Assembly: GCA_026119855.1 (NCBI GenBank) | Contig: JAOWBW010000569.1 | Span: 248,001-312,000 of the forward strand | Direction of reading: 5' to 3' | Source of the DNA: Campanula takesimana | Taxonomy: Eukaryota > Streptophyta > Magnoliopsida > Asterales > Campanulaceae | DNA: 64,000 nucleotides | Shown: in pieces, positions 10,968 through 21,926 of the stretch | Position numbering within the stretch: the stretch's first letter is position 1 | How the letters are laid out: every line of letters begins with the position of its first letter | Notes under the pieces: generated by a model | Told to the model about the DNA's origin: nothing | The model's input: only the letters and a program-made list of their open reading frames with translations | Databases searched by the model: none | Program-made: the position numbers and the translations under genes

Positions 10968-12199
10968 ATTAAGGCCATTAAATGAATTAGCAATACCATA
11001 AAGCACATCATTTAAATAAATAGAAAATTTCTTATTCTCAATAAGAAACTTAAAACCTTCATTATCCAAACAAGAAATTGAATAATATTTCTGCTTAAAT
11101 CCGGAACATAATAACAATTGTTCAAAACAAGAATTAATCCGGAAGGTAAAGTGACTTCATAAGTCCCTACGGCTAATGCAGCAACTCTTGCTCCATTCCC
11201 CACGCGTAGATCTACTTCACCTTCTTTAAGCAGTCTCCTATTCTTTAGTCCCTGCACATTTAGACAAATGTGAGAACCACATCCGGTATCCAATACCCAA
11301 GAATCAGTGGTAGAAAGGAGAATATCTATCATATAGATACCTGAAGTCGACGCAGCCTTGCTGCTCTTCTTCTTCTTTTGCTCTTCCAAGAAAGCCTTGC
11401 AATTACGTTTCCAATGACCAATTTCTTGACAATGGAAACAGATTGCATCCTTTTGTGAATCAGGTTTTGCCTCAGAAGCCTTGGCAACCTTTGCCTTGCT
11501 TATTTTGGGTTTGACAACTTTTGCCTTACCCTTTCCTTTGGCACCAGCCTTCTTCCCATCATGAACCAAGAGCACGGGAGAACCTTTCTCCACAATTTTC
11601 ATCTCTGCAGTTTTGAGCATCCCATGCAACTCAGAGAGATTCTTATCCATTCCATGCATGTTATAATTCATCATAAACTGATTATAACTTTTAGGCAATG
11701 AATTAAGAATGAGATCCGTGGCTAGCTCCAATGGGATTGGATAGCCAAGTTTCTCAAGGTGCTCTACATAACCTTTCATTTTAAGAAAGTGAGGACTCAC
11801 TTGTTGCCCTTCATTCATTTTACTAGTAGTGAATGCAACAATGGTCTTGTACCTCTCTTGCCTAGCTTGCTCTTGAAACATGGTTCTCAACTCCACGCCT
11901 ATCTCATAGGCTTCCAAATGTTCCAAACTTTGTTGGAGTTTTGAACACATAGCAGCAAGCATGAGACAACTTACATCTCTAGAATCATTACGATGTTTCT
12001 TGTAATTGTCTCTTTCTACCCTAGGGGCAGTAGGCGGTGGTTCAGCAGGGAGAGGCCCATCGAGAATGTACAACTTATCTTCTTGCCTAAGAACAATTCT
12101 TATGCTACGGATCCAATCCATAAAGTTGGTACCATTCTCTTCGAGCTTATCCTTCTCAAGGATCGATCGCAACGACATTGATTGAGTGTTATTAGTCAT
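10968..12199 (-). pseudogene. Ty1/copia gag and protease, 3'-truncated
   Basis: Starts with MTNNTQSMSLRSILEKDK at 12199 and reads through a gag domain (LTTMF-like LRTMFQEQARQERYKT, LNSLPKSYNQF) to a CCHC zinc knuckle CFHCQEIGHWKRNC at about residue 255, then the aspartic protease motif SWVLDTGCGSH at about 305. One T is missing near 11085 relative to the copy at 56310, which shifts the frame just before the GAG-pre-integrase region. The element stops at about 10968 inside LYGIANSFNGL, where gypsy sequence begins. The integrase and most of the reverse transcriptase are absent here. The gag is cleaner than that of the sister element at 55214. Confidence 0.9.
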
Positions 12200-13749
12200 T
12201 ATCTACAAATATGCAAAAAATTCCAAAATTTAATAAGTACCGATTTTCATTAAAGAGATAAATAGTGTATTTTTCAAACAAAATACTCCCACTAAATTAT
12301 ATAACCTTCATATACATCCAATGTATAATATAATTTAAATGGGTTAAGATCCAACTTTAATTTAATTTCAAGTCCGCTAAGGCGGATTACACAAAATCAA
12401 ATTAATTAGGTAGACAACTCTTGTCAATCATATCTCATATGACTCTTAGTTCCTTTTATGAGATTCTTTAAGAAATCCAATTTCAAAAAGCATGTTAAAC
12501 CTCATCTTTGTCTAGGCCCAAAACTGTTTTGACGCCCAATTAAGTCTAACCATTTTAAACGCATAGTTAATGTGTCCCGCTAGGGCGTGCCCACATTATC
12601 TATCTTGCTCATACATAAATAAATTTAATGCATCTCGCTAGGGCGAATCTACATTAGAGTCACTTATGTACTAACAAGTGTTTTAATCATGGCATGGCAA
12701 TAAAAGACTTAAAACTTTCTTTGAAGGTTCATCACATATAGCATATAACACATTTATGAGCACATAATATAAACATGTTACACATCAAGTTTAGCCACTA
12801 AATTAATCTCATTAATTTAAGCATGATATTTATGTGTCATTAGTTTCTCTATAATTATGAGGATGAGACTATTTCAACTTCGGTTATTATTTCCGAATCA
12901 AGACAACAAGAAGTGCGGTCGAACTAAGCCATTAGGCAACCACAATCCCGCACTAATTCAAGAAACCAAGAAAGTAGTCCATGTGGCCGAAACTAAGCAA
13001 TAGATGGTCTCGATGAACGTAGGCCAATTGTATTCACAATTCCACATGGATCTCCAAACTTTGAATCAAGAACTTTGTTTCTCAATTTTAGCAATTATGA
13101 ACTCTTCATAATTCTAACTTCGTTTCATCTTTGAAACTTTGATTGCGATCAAGTTTGGGAAACACAATCTCGATGAACGCAGATTAGCCATCCAAACCTT
13201 GAACCAATCTTAGAATCACAAGACTAAAACAAATAGGAAAATCAAACCCCAAGATCCACACACAAACCAACTACCCAAAACCCATTCCAGATCAGCAGGT
13301 CTGGATTGGTTCTGTTACTGGTTTTGTTGAACCTTTCGAAAATTCCAAATTCTGATTTTTGAGCAAAATCAGACCTTCTGATCCTCTTGTGCGGCCGCCC
13401 AAAAACCCCTGTGCGGTCGCCCAAAACTGTGCGGCCGCCCAAGGAATTTTGTGCGGTCGCCCGGAGCCATCAGAATGTGCAGAATTTTAAGTTCGAAAAT
13501 TTTGTCTCAATATTGTTTTTCCCCGATTATTAAAACTTTGATCCAATCAAAAAATTAATAACCAACAATTCTTAATCCACCATAATTTATTTATTGCGAT
13601 TGAATCGTGCGATTAAAGTTGTAAAACAATAAACCACAAAAATCACATAACACATAAACATCACATATTCCAATATTCATATCATGCAAGGCACATAAAC
13701 AATTTATATACACATGACATGATCTAGGTATTGAAATAATCAACATGAA
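12200..13749 (-). other. copia untranslated leader between primer site and gag
   Basis: Aligns by eye with 53917-55213 of the full copia element, in the opposite orientation. No gene is expected in it. It contains four GC boxes at 13391-13460. The stretch at 12590-12640 contains repeated CGCTAGGGCG-type phrases, where the sister has the related CTCCGCGAAG/CTCCGCAAGG phrases. Confidence 0.7.
13391..13460. promoter_or_regulatory. four GC boxes in the copia leader (22-18-22)
   Basis: GCGGCCGC at 13391 and 13431, and GCGGTCGC at 13413 and 13453. The two members of each pair are 22 bp apart. They sit between the tRNA primer site and gag, where packaging or dimerisation signals of retroelement RNA usually lie. 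That role is only inferred. Confidence 0.5.
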
Positions 13750-13766
13750 CGGGGCTCTGATACCAC
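13750..13766 (-). other. primer binding site (initiator tRNA-Met type)
   Basis: On the minus strand, TGGTATCAGAGCCCCG follows the LTR end TTTGGGTTTCCCAACA-like border with a one-base gap. TGGTATCAGAGC is the usual complement of the plant initiator tRNA-Met 3' end. Confidence 0.8.
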
Positions 13767-15258
13767 TGTTGGGTTTCGATCAAACATGTGCAGCGGAATT
13801 TAGCATTTAAAATTTTGAAACCCAAAGCCATGGATCCGTTCATACGATTAAATCAAATACAACATAAGAATAAAGGAGTAAACTAACCCTTGATGGCTAT
13901 CAAATTCTCTTGGTCTTTGGTGGAGGTTTGAAGACTTGATCGCGATCACAAAGCTTGAACACGAACTTTGAAGATGATGATTTTCACCCTCTAGCGGTAT
14001 CCACACTTCGAACGAATATCAAAGGAGCTTCTTTGATCTTGGTTGCTAGACCAAATTGTGAAACACTTTTTCACAATCAAAAGAACTATATGGAATTTAT
14101 TTTGTGTATTATTTTGTTCTTCAACCAAGAATGTCTTAGAACAAAATAAACCCTCTCTCAAACTCTTTGAGACTCACAAAATCATTAGCTTTGAGTGCTG
14201 GCCGAATTTGGTCTTTTATACACAAGTATGACATATTCCAAATAGGAAACTTGTGTCAAAATCCGTCCAAAATTCGTTTCCTAATCAAATTAGGAATCTG
14301 CCACCCGACAACACTGTGCGGCCGCCCAAAACCCTCTGTGCGGTCGCACAACTATCTGAAGCAAAACTGGTACAAAACTAAGATAATTGTGCGGCCGCCC
14401 AGTCCATACTGTGCGGTCGCCCACTTCCCAGGATGTCCAGAATTTCCAAAATTCCAATGTAGTCCTTTTAAAGATTCGTTCTATTGTGTGTGACCCTCTA
14501 GGATTATACTAAGTTGGCAATGGGCTCAAACATGATCCCATAAGATATGATTAGGTTCTAGCAAACCGTCATACCTACCCAAATAGTATAACTAGATACA
14601 AGTTCACATTCCTCTTAGAATATGTCATAATCCTTTTGTCCACGATATCATTGAACATAAGTCATGGTCAAAGAGTCAACTTGTTTTGTTCAATACTTTC
14701 TCGATTCCGAATATGTTGATAATCCAAATGACATTGATCCAATCAATTCATTTGAGTCCGGCCGAACATTTCATCAGCATCATTCCTACGAGAGGCCCAA
14801 GCTTGATATCTCTCCGAAGAGGGACAAATCCATTTAGCTTATTATTCTTCCCTACGTGAATCCGATTATGCCAATCATACCCTTTATAACCACTCGGTTA
14901 AAAGTAGCGTTTGAATATGTCAAACATAATGTTCATCAAGTGGAAGACTATAATAACTTCATGTCTAAGGATTCAAATGACATAACTAATATGAGATATA
15001 TGTATGACATAGACCATGACATAAATCTCATAGAGCGGGTCATGTTCAGTACCTTGTTCCAAACAAGTACCCATAAATCTAACATGATCATCTTATGATC
15101 ATTTAGCCTTTATACTAGTGCTTAACAAGTACTAGGGACGGAGATTATTATAAGTAAACATGAACAACAATAATAATCAAAACATCTCTTTATTGATATG
15201 AAATAAATGATAACAATTACAACGTTTATTAAACGTGCCTAGGGCACCACAACCAACA
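13767..15258 (-). mobile_element. copia LTR (1492 bp), single copy in a permuted segment
   Basis: Opens TGTTGGTTGTGGTGCCC at 15258 and ends CCCAACA at 13767 on the minus strand. It corresponds to the two LTRs at 52379 and 59203. It is preceded by the end of pol and followed by primer site, leader and gag, so one LTR separates two partial internal regions. Confidence 0.88.
14318..14420. promoter_or_regulatory. four-box GC motif (22-51-22) in copia LTR
   Basis: GCGGCCGC (14318), GCGGTCGC (14340), GCGGCCGC (14391) and GCGGTCGC (14413) have start distances 22, 51 and 22. The flanks extend the match to TGTGCGGCCGCCCA. This is the same geometry, and nearly the same boxes, as in the unrelated gypsy LTRs. 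Confidence 0.65.
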
Positions 15259-16067
15259 ATCTCCCACTTGCCCTAGGCCCAATCTCCCATGTATCTAATA
15301 CCCATGGACCTAACATGACCATCATGTTTAGCTTGTGGAAGTCCCTTTGTTAGCGGGTCCGCAACATTGTCATCAGTAGGTACTCTGCATATATTTACGT
15401 CTCCCCTATCAACGATCTCTCGAATGATATGAAAACGCCTAAGTATGTGTTTGGATTTCTGATGTGCTCTTGGTTCCTTTGCTTGAGCAATAGCACCATT
15501 ATTGTCGCAATAAAGGTCTATTGGATTAGCAATACTAGGAACCACTTCAAGTTCAGTTATGAACTTCTTAATCCAAACAGCTTCCTTTGCAACATCCGAT
15601 GCAGCAATATACTCATCTTCTGTTGTAGAATCAGCGGTTGTACTTTGCTTGGAACTCTTCCAGCTTACAGCTCCACCATTTAACATAAACACAAAACCCG
15701 ATTGGGATCGGCTATCATCTTTGTCGGTTTGGAAGCTTGCATCCGTGTAAGCATTTACAACGAGATCATCTTCCATTCCTCCATAGACCAAAAATGAGTC
15801 TTTAGTTCTTCTCAAGTACTTAAGAATCGCTTTTACAGCTATCTAGTGATTTTCGCCAGGGTCGGATTGATATCTACTTGTCATGCTCAAAGCATAAGAT
15901 ACATCCGGCCTAGTACAAATCATGGCATACATGATGGACCCAATTGCCGAAGCATATGGAACATCATTCATTTTCTCACGCTCATCTTTTGTCTTAAGAC
16001 ATTGAGTCTTGCTTAGAGAAATTCCATGTAACACGGGCAAAGTTCCTCTCTTAGAATTTTCCATACG
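15259..16067 (-). pseudogene. Ty1/copia pol 3' end: reverse transcriptase tail and RNase H
   Basis: Read on the minus strand: RT tail (YASAIGSIMYAMICTRPDVSYALSM spans about 15970-15890), then RNase H (NAYTDASFQTDKDD, ASDVAKEAVW, LYCDNNGAIAQAKEP) ending MGIRYMGDWA with the stop near 15273. One in-frame TAG at 15843-15845 replaces an expected Trp; otherwise the frame is intact. The sequence starts abruptly at about 16067 next to gypsy protease sequence. A polypurine tract (GGCAAGTGGGAGAT) precedes the LTR at 15258. Confidence 0.9.
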
Positions 16068-19000
16068 GAATGGATTGGTTGGCTTTGCATCAAGCTAAAG
16101 TGGACTGTCAAGAGAAAATAATGACGTTCCTAGGAGAGGAAGGTAAAGAATATAGATTTGTGGGTTCAAGGCCGAGGAAGAGGATAGGCTTAATCTCGGT
16201 GATGAAGGCCCGTAAAATGTTGAGAAAAGGATGTGTAGGATTCCTGGCACACATAGGTAAAACAGAAGAAAAAGGAGTAACTTTAGAGTCACTTGAAGTC
16301 GTGAATGAATTTCAAGATGTATTTCCTGAGGATTTACCTGGTATACCACCAGTGAGGGAAGTAGAGTTTTCCATTGACTTAGTACCAGAAACCACACCTA
16401 TTTCGAGAGCACCGTACAGGATGGCTCCAACAGAGTTGAAAGAACTAAAGGAGCAGTTACAAGAATTGTTAGACAAGGGGTTGATTAGACCGAGTGTATC
16501 ACCATGGGGTGCACCGGTACTATTTGTGAAGAAGAAAGATGGATCTATGAGACTGTGTATTGACTATAGAGAATTGAATAAAGTGACGGTTAGGAACCAA
16601 TACCCGCTGCCGAGAATTGATGATTTGTTTGATCAATTGAGGGGAGCATGTTACTTTTCAAAGATTGATCTTAGATCCGGATACCATCAGCTGAGAGTCA
16701 AGGATGTGGACGTGGCAAAGACAGTGTTTAGGACGAGGTATGGACATTATGAGTTTGTCGTGATGCCATTTGGGTTAACGAACGCACCAGCTGCATTCAT
16801 GGAGTTGATGAATAAAATATTTCAAGAGTACTTAGACAAGTGTGTGATAGTATTCATCGATGATATTTTGGTGTACTCGGAGACAAGGGAGGAGCATACT
16901 GAATATTTGAGGATAGTGCTAGAGATTTTGAGGAGACAGAGATTGTATGCGAAATTTAAGAAATGTGAATTCTGGTTGGAGAAAGTAGCATTTTTGGGGC
17001 ACGTAGTGTCGAAAGAAGGAATTCCTGTGGACCCAACGAAGGTGGAGGCAATAATGGATTAGGAAAGACCGACTACCGTAACCGAAATAAGAAGTTTCTT
17101 GGGTTTAGCTGGTTACTATAGAAGGTTCGTAGAGGGATTTTTAAAGTTATCGGGACCATTGACGAAGCTGACGCAGAAGGCAGCTAAGTTTGTTTGGTCA
17201 GAAGAATGTGAGCGAAGTTTTCAAGAATTGAAGAATAGACTAGTATCTGCACCAGTATTAACACTACCGACAGGGACAGAAGGTTTTGTTATCTACAGTG
17301 ATGCGTCGTTGAAAGGACTAGGCTGTGTACTGATGCAAAATGAGAAGGTGATAGCTTATGCATCTAGGCAGTTGAAGGTACATGAAAGGAATTACCTGAC
17401 CCATGATCTGGAGTTAGTAGCAGTAGTGTTTGCATTGAAAATTTGGAGACATTATCTGTATGGCGTGAAATGCCAGATTTTTACGGATCACAAGAGCCTT
17501 AAGTATATCTTCACGCAGAAGGAATTGAATATGAGACAACGGAGGTGGTTAGAACTTCTCAAGGATTACGACTGTGAAATATTGTATCATCCTGGGAAAG
17601 CCAACAAGGTGGCAGATGCCTTGAGTAGGAAGAATCACGGAATGTTGGCGACGTTGATCTCTAAGGGGGTAAGCATATGGAAGGATGTCAAGGAGATGAA
17701 CTTGATAGTAAAAGTAAACGGATACTTGGCTCGACTGACGTTACAACCTGCATTGTTGGGCAGAATTAAAGAGGCACAAGAATTAGACGAGGAGAGAGAA
17801 ACTCTAATCGGAAAAGGGCAAGCAAAAGATCTTCATATGGGCGAAGATGGAATTCTGAGATACCAAAAGAGAGTGTGGGTGCCGAGCAATGATGAGATCA
17901 AGAGAGAGATACTGAGAGAAGCTCATTGCTCGAAGTTCTCTGTACATCCGGGGAGTACTAAAATGTATAGGGATCTAAAGGAGTCATATTGGTGGAATAA
18001 TATGAAGAATGACGCGGCAGAGTATGTGCATAGATGTCTGACGTGTCAACAAGTTAAGAGTGAACATCAGAAGCCAGCAGGGTTACTGTAATCATTACCA
18101 ATTCCCGAATGGAAGTGGGAGAATATTGCTATGGATTTCGTAAGTGGGTTGCCAAAGACGGTAGGGAAGTATGATGCTATATGGGTTATAGTAGATCGAT
18201 TGACTAAGTCAGCACATTTTCTGGCAATCAAGAAGACTGATTCGTTGGAGAAGTTGGCCAAGTTGTACATCGACGAGATAGTAAGGTTACATGGAATCCC
18301 GGTCACAATCGTGTCTGATCGAGATGCTAGGTTCACTTCGAAATTCTGGAACAGCCTACAAGAAGCATTGGGAACAGAGTTGACCATGAGTACGGCGTTT
18401 CATCCACAGACAGATGGGCAGTCGGAAAGGACTATCCAGACGTTGGAAGACATGCTGAGGGCTACTTCGTTAGATTGGCCAAACGCATGGGACGAACACT
18501 TACCGTTAGTAGAATTCGCATACAACAACAGCTTTCACGCAAGCCTTGGGATGGCTCCATATAAAGCGTTGTATGGGAGGAAGTGTAGATCACCGGCGTG
18601 TTGGAATGAAGTCGGTGAAAGGAGGTTAAGTGGACCGGAACTTGTACAAGTCACGGCGGATAAGGTACAACAGATCCGGAAGTGGCTACAGACTGCACAG
18701 AGTAGACAGAAATCTTACGCAGACAATAGAAGGCGAGAACTGGAATTTCAGCCTGGGGACCGAGTATTCCTAAAGATATCACCCACGAAGGGAGTTATGC
18801 GTTTTGGGATTAAGGGGAAGTTAAGTCCACGATATGTAGGACCGTTCGAAATTCTTGATAAGATCGGGGAAGTGTCTTATCGATTGGCGTTACTGCCGGT
18901 ATTAGCTGGAGTGCATAATGTGTTCCATGTCTCCATGCTAAGGAAGTATATGCATGATCCGAGTCATGTGATAGAATACAAGCAGTTAAGAGTTCGGGCA

Positions 19001-19174
19001 GATTTGACGTAAGATGAACGACCAATCAAGATCGTCGACAGAAAAGACGAGGTCGTAAGAAAGCGTACGGTTCCCTATGTAAAAGTTCAATGGAGCAATC
19101 ACTCAGAAAGAGAGGCGACATGGGAACAAGAAAGTGAAATGCGCGAATTGTACCCGGACATCTTCTCGGATTAA
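16068..19174 (+). pseudogene. Ty3/gypsy (Tekay-like) pol: protease end, RT, RNase H, integrase, chromodomain-like tail
   Basis: A single reading frame runs from MDWLALHQAKVDC (end of the protease domain) to the stop at 19172-19174. Only three nonsense codons break it, and no frameshift: TAG at 17060 (for an expected Trp), TAA at 18089 (for an expected Gln) and TAA at 19010 (for an expected Tyr). Reverse transcriptase shows YPLPRIDDLFDQL, MPFGLTNAPAAFM and the catalytic FIDDILVYS. RNase H shows YSDASLKGLGCVLMQ and HPGKANKVADALSRK. Integrase has CLTCQQVK, MDFVSGLP, SDRDARF and GQSERTIQ. The tail QWSNHSEREATW is chromodomain-like. Gag and most of the protease are missing because the copy starts at the junction with copia at about 16068. 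Confidence 0.92.
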
Positions 19175-19206
19175 GACTGGTCAAAGTTTGAGGACAAACT
19201 TCTTTT

Positions 19207-19218
19207 AAGGGGTAAGAA
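19207..19218 (+). other. polypurine tract
   Basis: AAGGGGTAAGAA directly precedes the LTR start TGTAATACCC at 19219, 33 bases after the pol stop codon. Confidence 0.75.
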
Positions 19219-19356
19219 TGTAATACCCGCATTTTTTTTTATTTAATTAATTAATGAGTCACATTAAAATTAAGAGAACAATTAATGAGTGGGCCGAAAT
19301 ATGGGTTGGCCCGAACTTAGTTAATTAGACCCAACCCAATTAATTCTACCCAAGAG

Positions 19357-19364
19357 TATAAATA
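19357..19364 (+). promoter_or_regulatory. TATA box of the LTR promoter
   Basis: TATAAATA about 140 bp inside the LTR, followed by an A-rich leader and then the donor-like AAGGTAATG at 19526. Confidence 0.55.
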
Positions 19365-20350
19365 CTATTGCTAGTGAAAAATTATGTTTTACTTCTTAAT
19401 TGACAAAAAAACAACAAAACACAAAATCCTAAACCCTACCACTATAGCCGCCGGCCGAACACTAGGAGGAGGGAGAAGAGATTTTCCGGCCATTGTTTTG
19501 GAGATACAATCCGACTAAATCCAAGGTAATGTCAAACCCTATACTCTAGAATTTAATTCATTGATTTTGGTTGGGTAAAACTTGAATTATGAATGTTTTA
19601 AAAAGAATAAATATTAGGGTTTGCATGCTAGTGATTGTTGGGAAAATTCTAAAGGTAAATTGATGTAATCTAATTACTGTGGTGAAATAATGATCTTCAT
19701 GTCTAGCTTTATTTTTAAGGTTGATTTATAAGCATGATTTGAATGGATTAATACTATGTAATGCTTGGGGATTGAACAAATAAATTATTTATGATGAATT
19801 GGGTTCAACAAAAGAAGGAAAATATGTATTTCTCCCCATAACACTATTCGGCCGAATGGCCTAGATCATTGGAGAATTATTTTGTTGAGTTTGATAATTT
19901 TTGGTTATTAGGTTATGAATAAAATCGATGTTTGGGAAGTTAGAAAAGTTTAAAGAACTAGAAAAATTAATCAAACCAATGGATTTTGATGGTATATAAT
20001 TCGGCAATGGTGACATAACTTGGGTGTTAATTCTTGATTGAAGATGTTAAGAATTGGGACGGAAAGTTAGTGTTTTCGTTAAGTATCTAATGGAAAGAAA
20101 ACGAAATCTCTATAAGAATCGTTAAAAAGTTAGAAAACTAACTTGAGAAAATAGAATAAGTACTTGGAAGACTTTGGGAGTTAAAAAGTTAGCGAGAAAG
20201 GAAAAGATTAGAAATTTCAGTTAGTTTCCTAATGGAAAAGGACTAAACTGAAAAAGAATTAAAGTTAAAAGAAATAAAAAGAGAAACTTTGAAGTTAGAG
20301 GGGCCTAAGTGATTAAAAAGAGAAACTTGGGGGACCTTATGAACAAAACC

Positions 20351-20640
20351 AAAGTTAAAAGACCTTTCTGTAATTAAAAGAAAGTTGAAGGACTGAATTG
20401 TAATTAATCCAAAGTTGAAGGATCAATTTACATTAAACTAAAGTTGAAGGACTAATCTGTAATTAATCCAAAGTTGAAAGACTAAATTGTAATTGAACTA
20501 AAGTTGAAGGACTAAATTGCAATTAATCTAAAGTTGAAGGACCAATTTGCAATTAACCCAAAGTAGAGGGACCAAAGTGTAATTAACCCAAAGTTAGAGG
20601 ACCTAATTACAATAATATTAAAGTTAAAGGGCTGACTCGC
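20351..20640 (+). repeat. 30-bp minisatellite, ten units
   Basis: Units of the type AAAGTTGAAGGACTAAATTG start at 20351, 20381, 20411, 20440, 20470, 20500, 20530, 20560, 20590 and 20620. Period is 29-30 bp. The array is inside the LTR and the intron-like segment. Confidence 0.9.
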
Positions 20641-21067
20641 ACATCAAAGTCAGGAACTTGAACGTAAGAAAAGAAGTAACGTAGTAAAGAAGTTAAAGCG
20701 CATCTCTCAGTTAACTAAGTAGAAATAGTTAACATTGTTGGGTGTACTAAAGTAAATTCCTCCGTGCCTTGTAGATTTGCACAGAGAGGAGATTGCGAGG
20801 AAAAGCAATTCAGGTAAGGGATTACGTTCCTTACAGTATTTGAACTCCTGTTTATTGGAATTCCGTATTTTTCAAAGTTAGCTATCAGTATGGCATGATA
20901 GTATTTGAATGAACTCTGCGTTATTGAACGTTCCTTGAAAGAATCTATACTTAGTGATGTCCCCATCGATCTACTAAGTATCGAAGTTTGAAACTTGTAT
21001 CACATACTTGTACCTTAGTATGTTCTCATTTTAACTTGTAAGTTAACCACTTACTTGTTAAGGCAGC

Positions 21068-21122
21068 CAATGTCCAGTTAGAAAAGACATTGACGGACAG
21101 TCCAGTTAGAAAAGACTCGTCC
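21068..21122 (+). repeat. two hairpins with constant loop CAGTTAGAAAA
   Basis: CAATGTC/GACATTG (21068-21092) and GGACAGTC/GACT-c-GTCC (21095-21122) enclose the identical 11-base loop CAGTTAGAAAA but have different stems. This parallels the CTGAAAA series at 3482-3700. Confidence 0.7.
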
Positions 21123-21926
21123 TTAAACTAGGGATTGCATGAGTGATCACATGCCTTCTCTCAGGAATTGTCTGATTACAAGGATGATTCTAGACCCCGA
21201 GCATATATGTGTGGATACCATATATGTTACGACCCACACTATTGGCTTGAGAAGCTAGGTGTATAAATTGTACCTTTGGCATTGAGGTTATAATGTACGT
21301 TACCAAGGAATTGACGGAACTTGAATGAATCCCTTTGGATTGTAGTGCCATAATCCTTTGAAAGTAAAATCTTAAAAGTAATACGACTGTATTGTTCTGC
21401 AGTCTTGAATCCAAAAGTAACTGAACCTATCTTTGTAAAAGTTATTCAAAGTATTCGTTCTGGTCGTCTCTCCTTAGTAACCGGAGAGGCCACGTATGAA
21501 CTTACTGAGCATTCGTTCGCTCATCCCTTCTCTATAAATTTTGTTTCAGGATTTAAGTAGAAGGACAAGACAAGGAAAGCAGCCGTAGGAAGACGGTGGA
21601 TCGAAGATTCTTAATTTAATAGTTTTAAGTACGTTTATTTATTGTGATGTAAGTTGAAGTACATTGATGGTTAGGGTTGTTACCTACCAAGACAAGTTTA
21701 AGTTACGCTTCCGCTATTGTTATGAATTTATGGTTTAAATAAGGGGCCATTGTGAACCCTAAATTGAAGTATTTATTATTGTTATTTATTGATATTTAAT
21801 GCCATTAAATGCTCAGATATTATAAGAAAATTCGGGGTGTTACACTGCTAGTCTTGGAAACTTGCCCATTACTGTTATTACCACTGAGAGAGTAAGTATT
21901 AAACTATGACTTAGAACTCTAGAGAG

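Larger units (their letters stand above)
19526..21549 (+). other. candidate intron inside the LTR transcript
   Basis: The donor is CCAAG|GTAATG at 19525/19526 and the acceptor TTTTGTTTCAG ends at 21549. The last 80 bases (hairpin, GTATGAACTTACTGAGCATT, pyrimidine-rich CCCTTCTCT, TTTCAG) match 3834-3914 in the other LTR. Confidence 0.4.
19219..21844 (+). mobile_element. 3' LTR of the 16068 gypsy element (2626 bp)
   Basis: Bounded by TGTAATACCC and GGGGTGTTACA. TATAAATA at 19357-19364 is a good TATA box, placing the transcript start near 19390. It is related to the LTR at 2019-4171 but considerably diverged. It contains the intron-like segment, the minisatellite and the hairpins listed separately. 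The 5' LTR is absent because the element is truncated at 16068. Confidence 0.88.

Noticed and set aside
20351..20640. 30-bp repeats as a CRISPR-like array
   Set aside because: No unique spacers; a head-to-tail minisatellite within an LTR.
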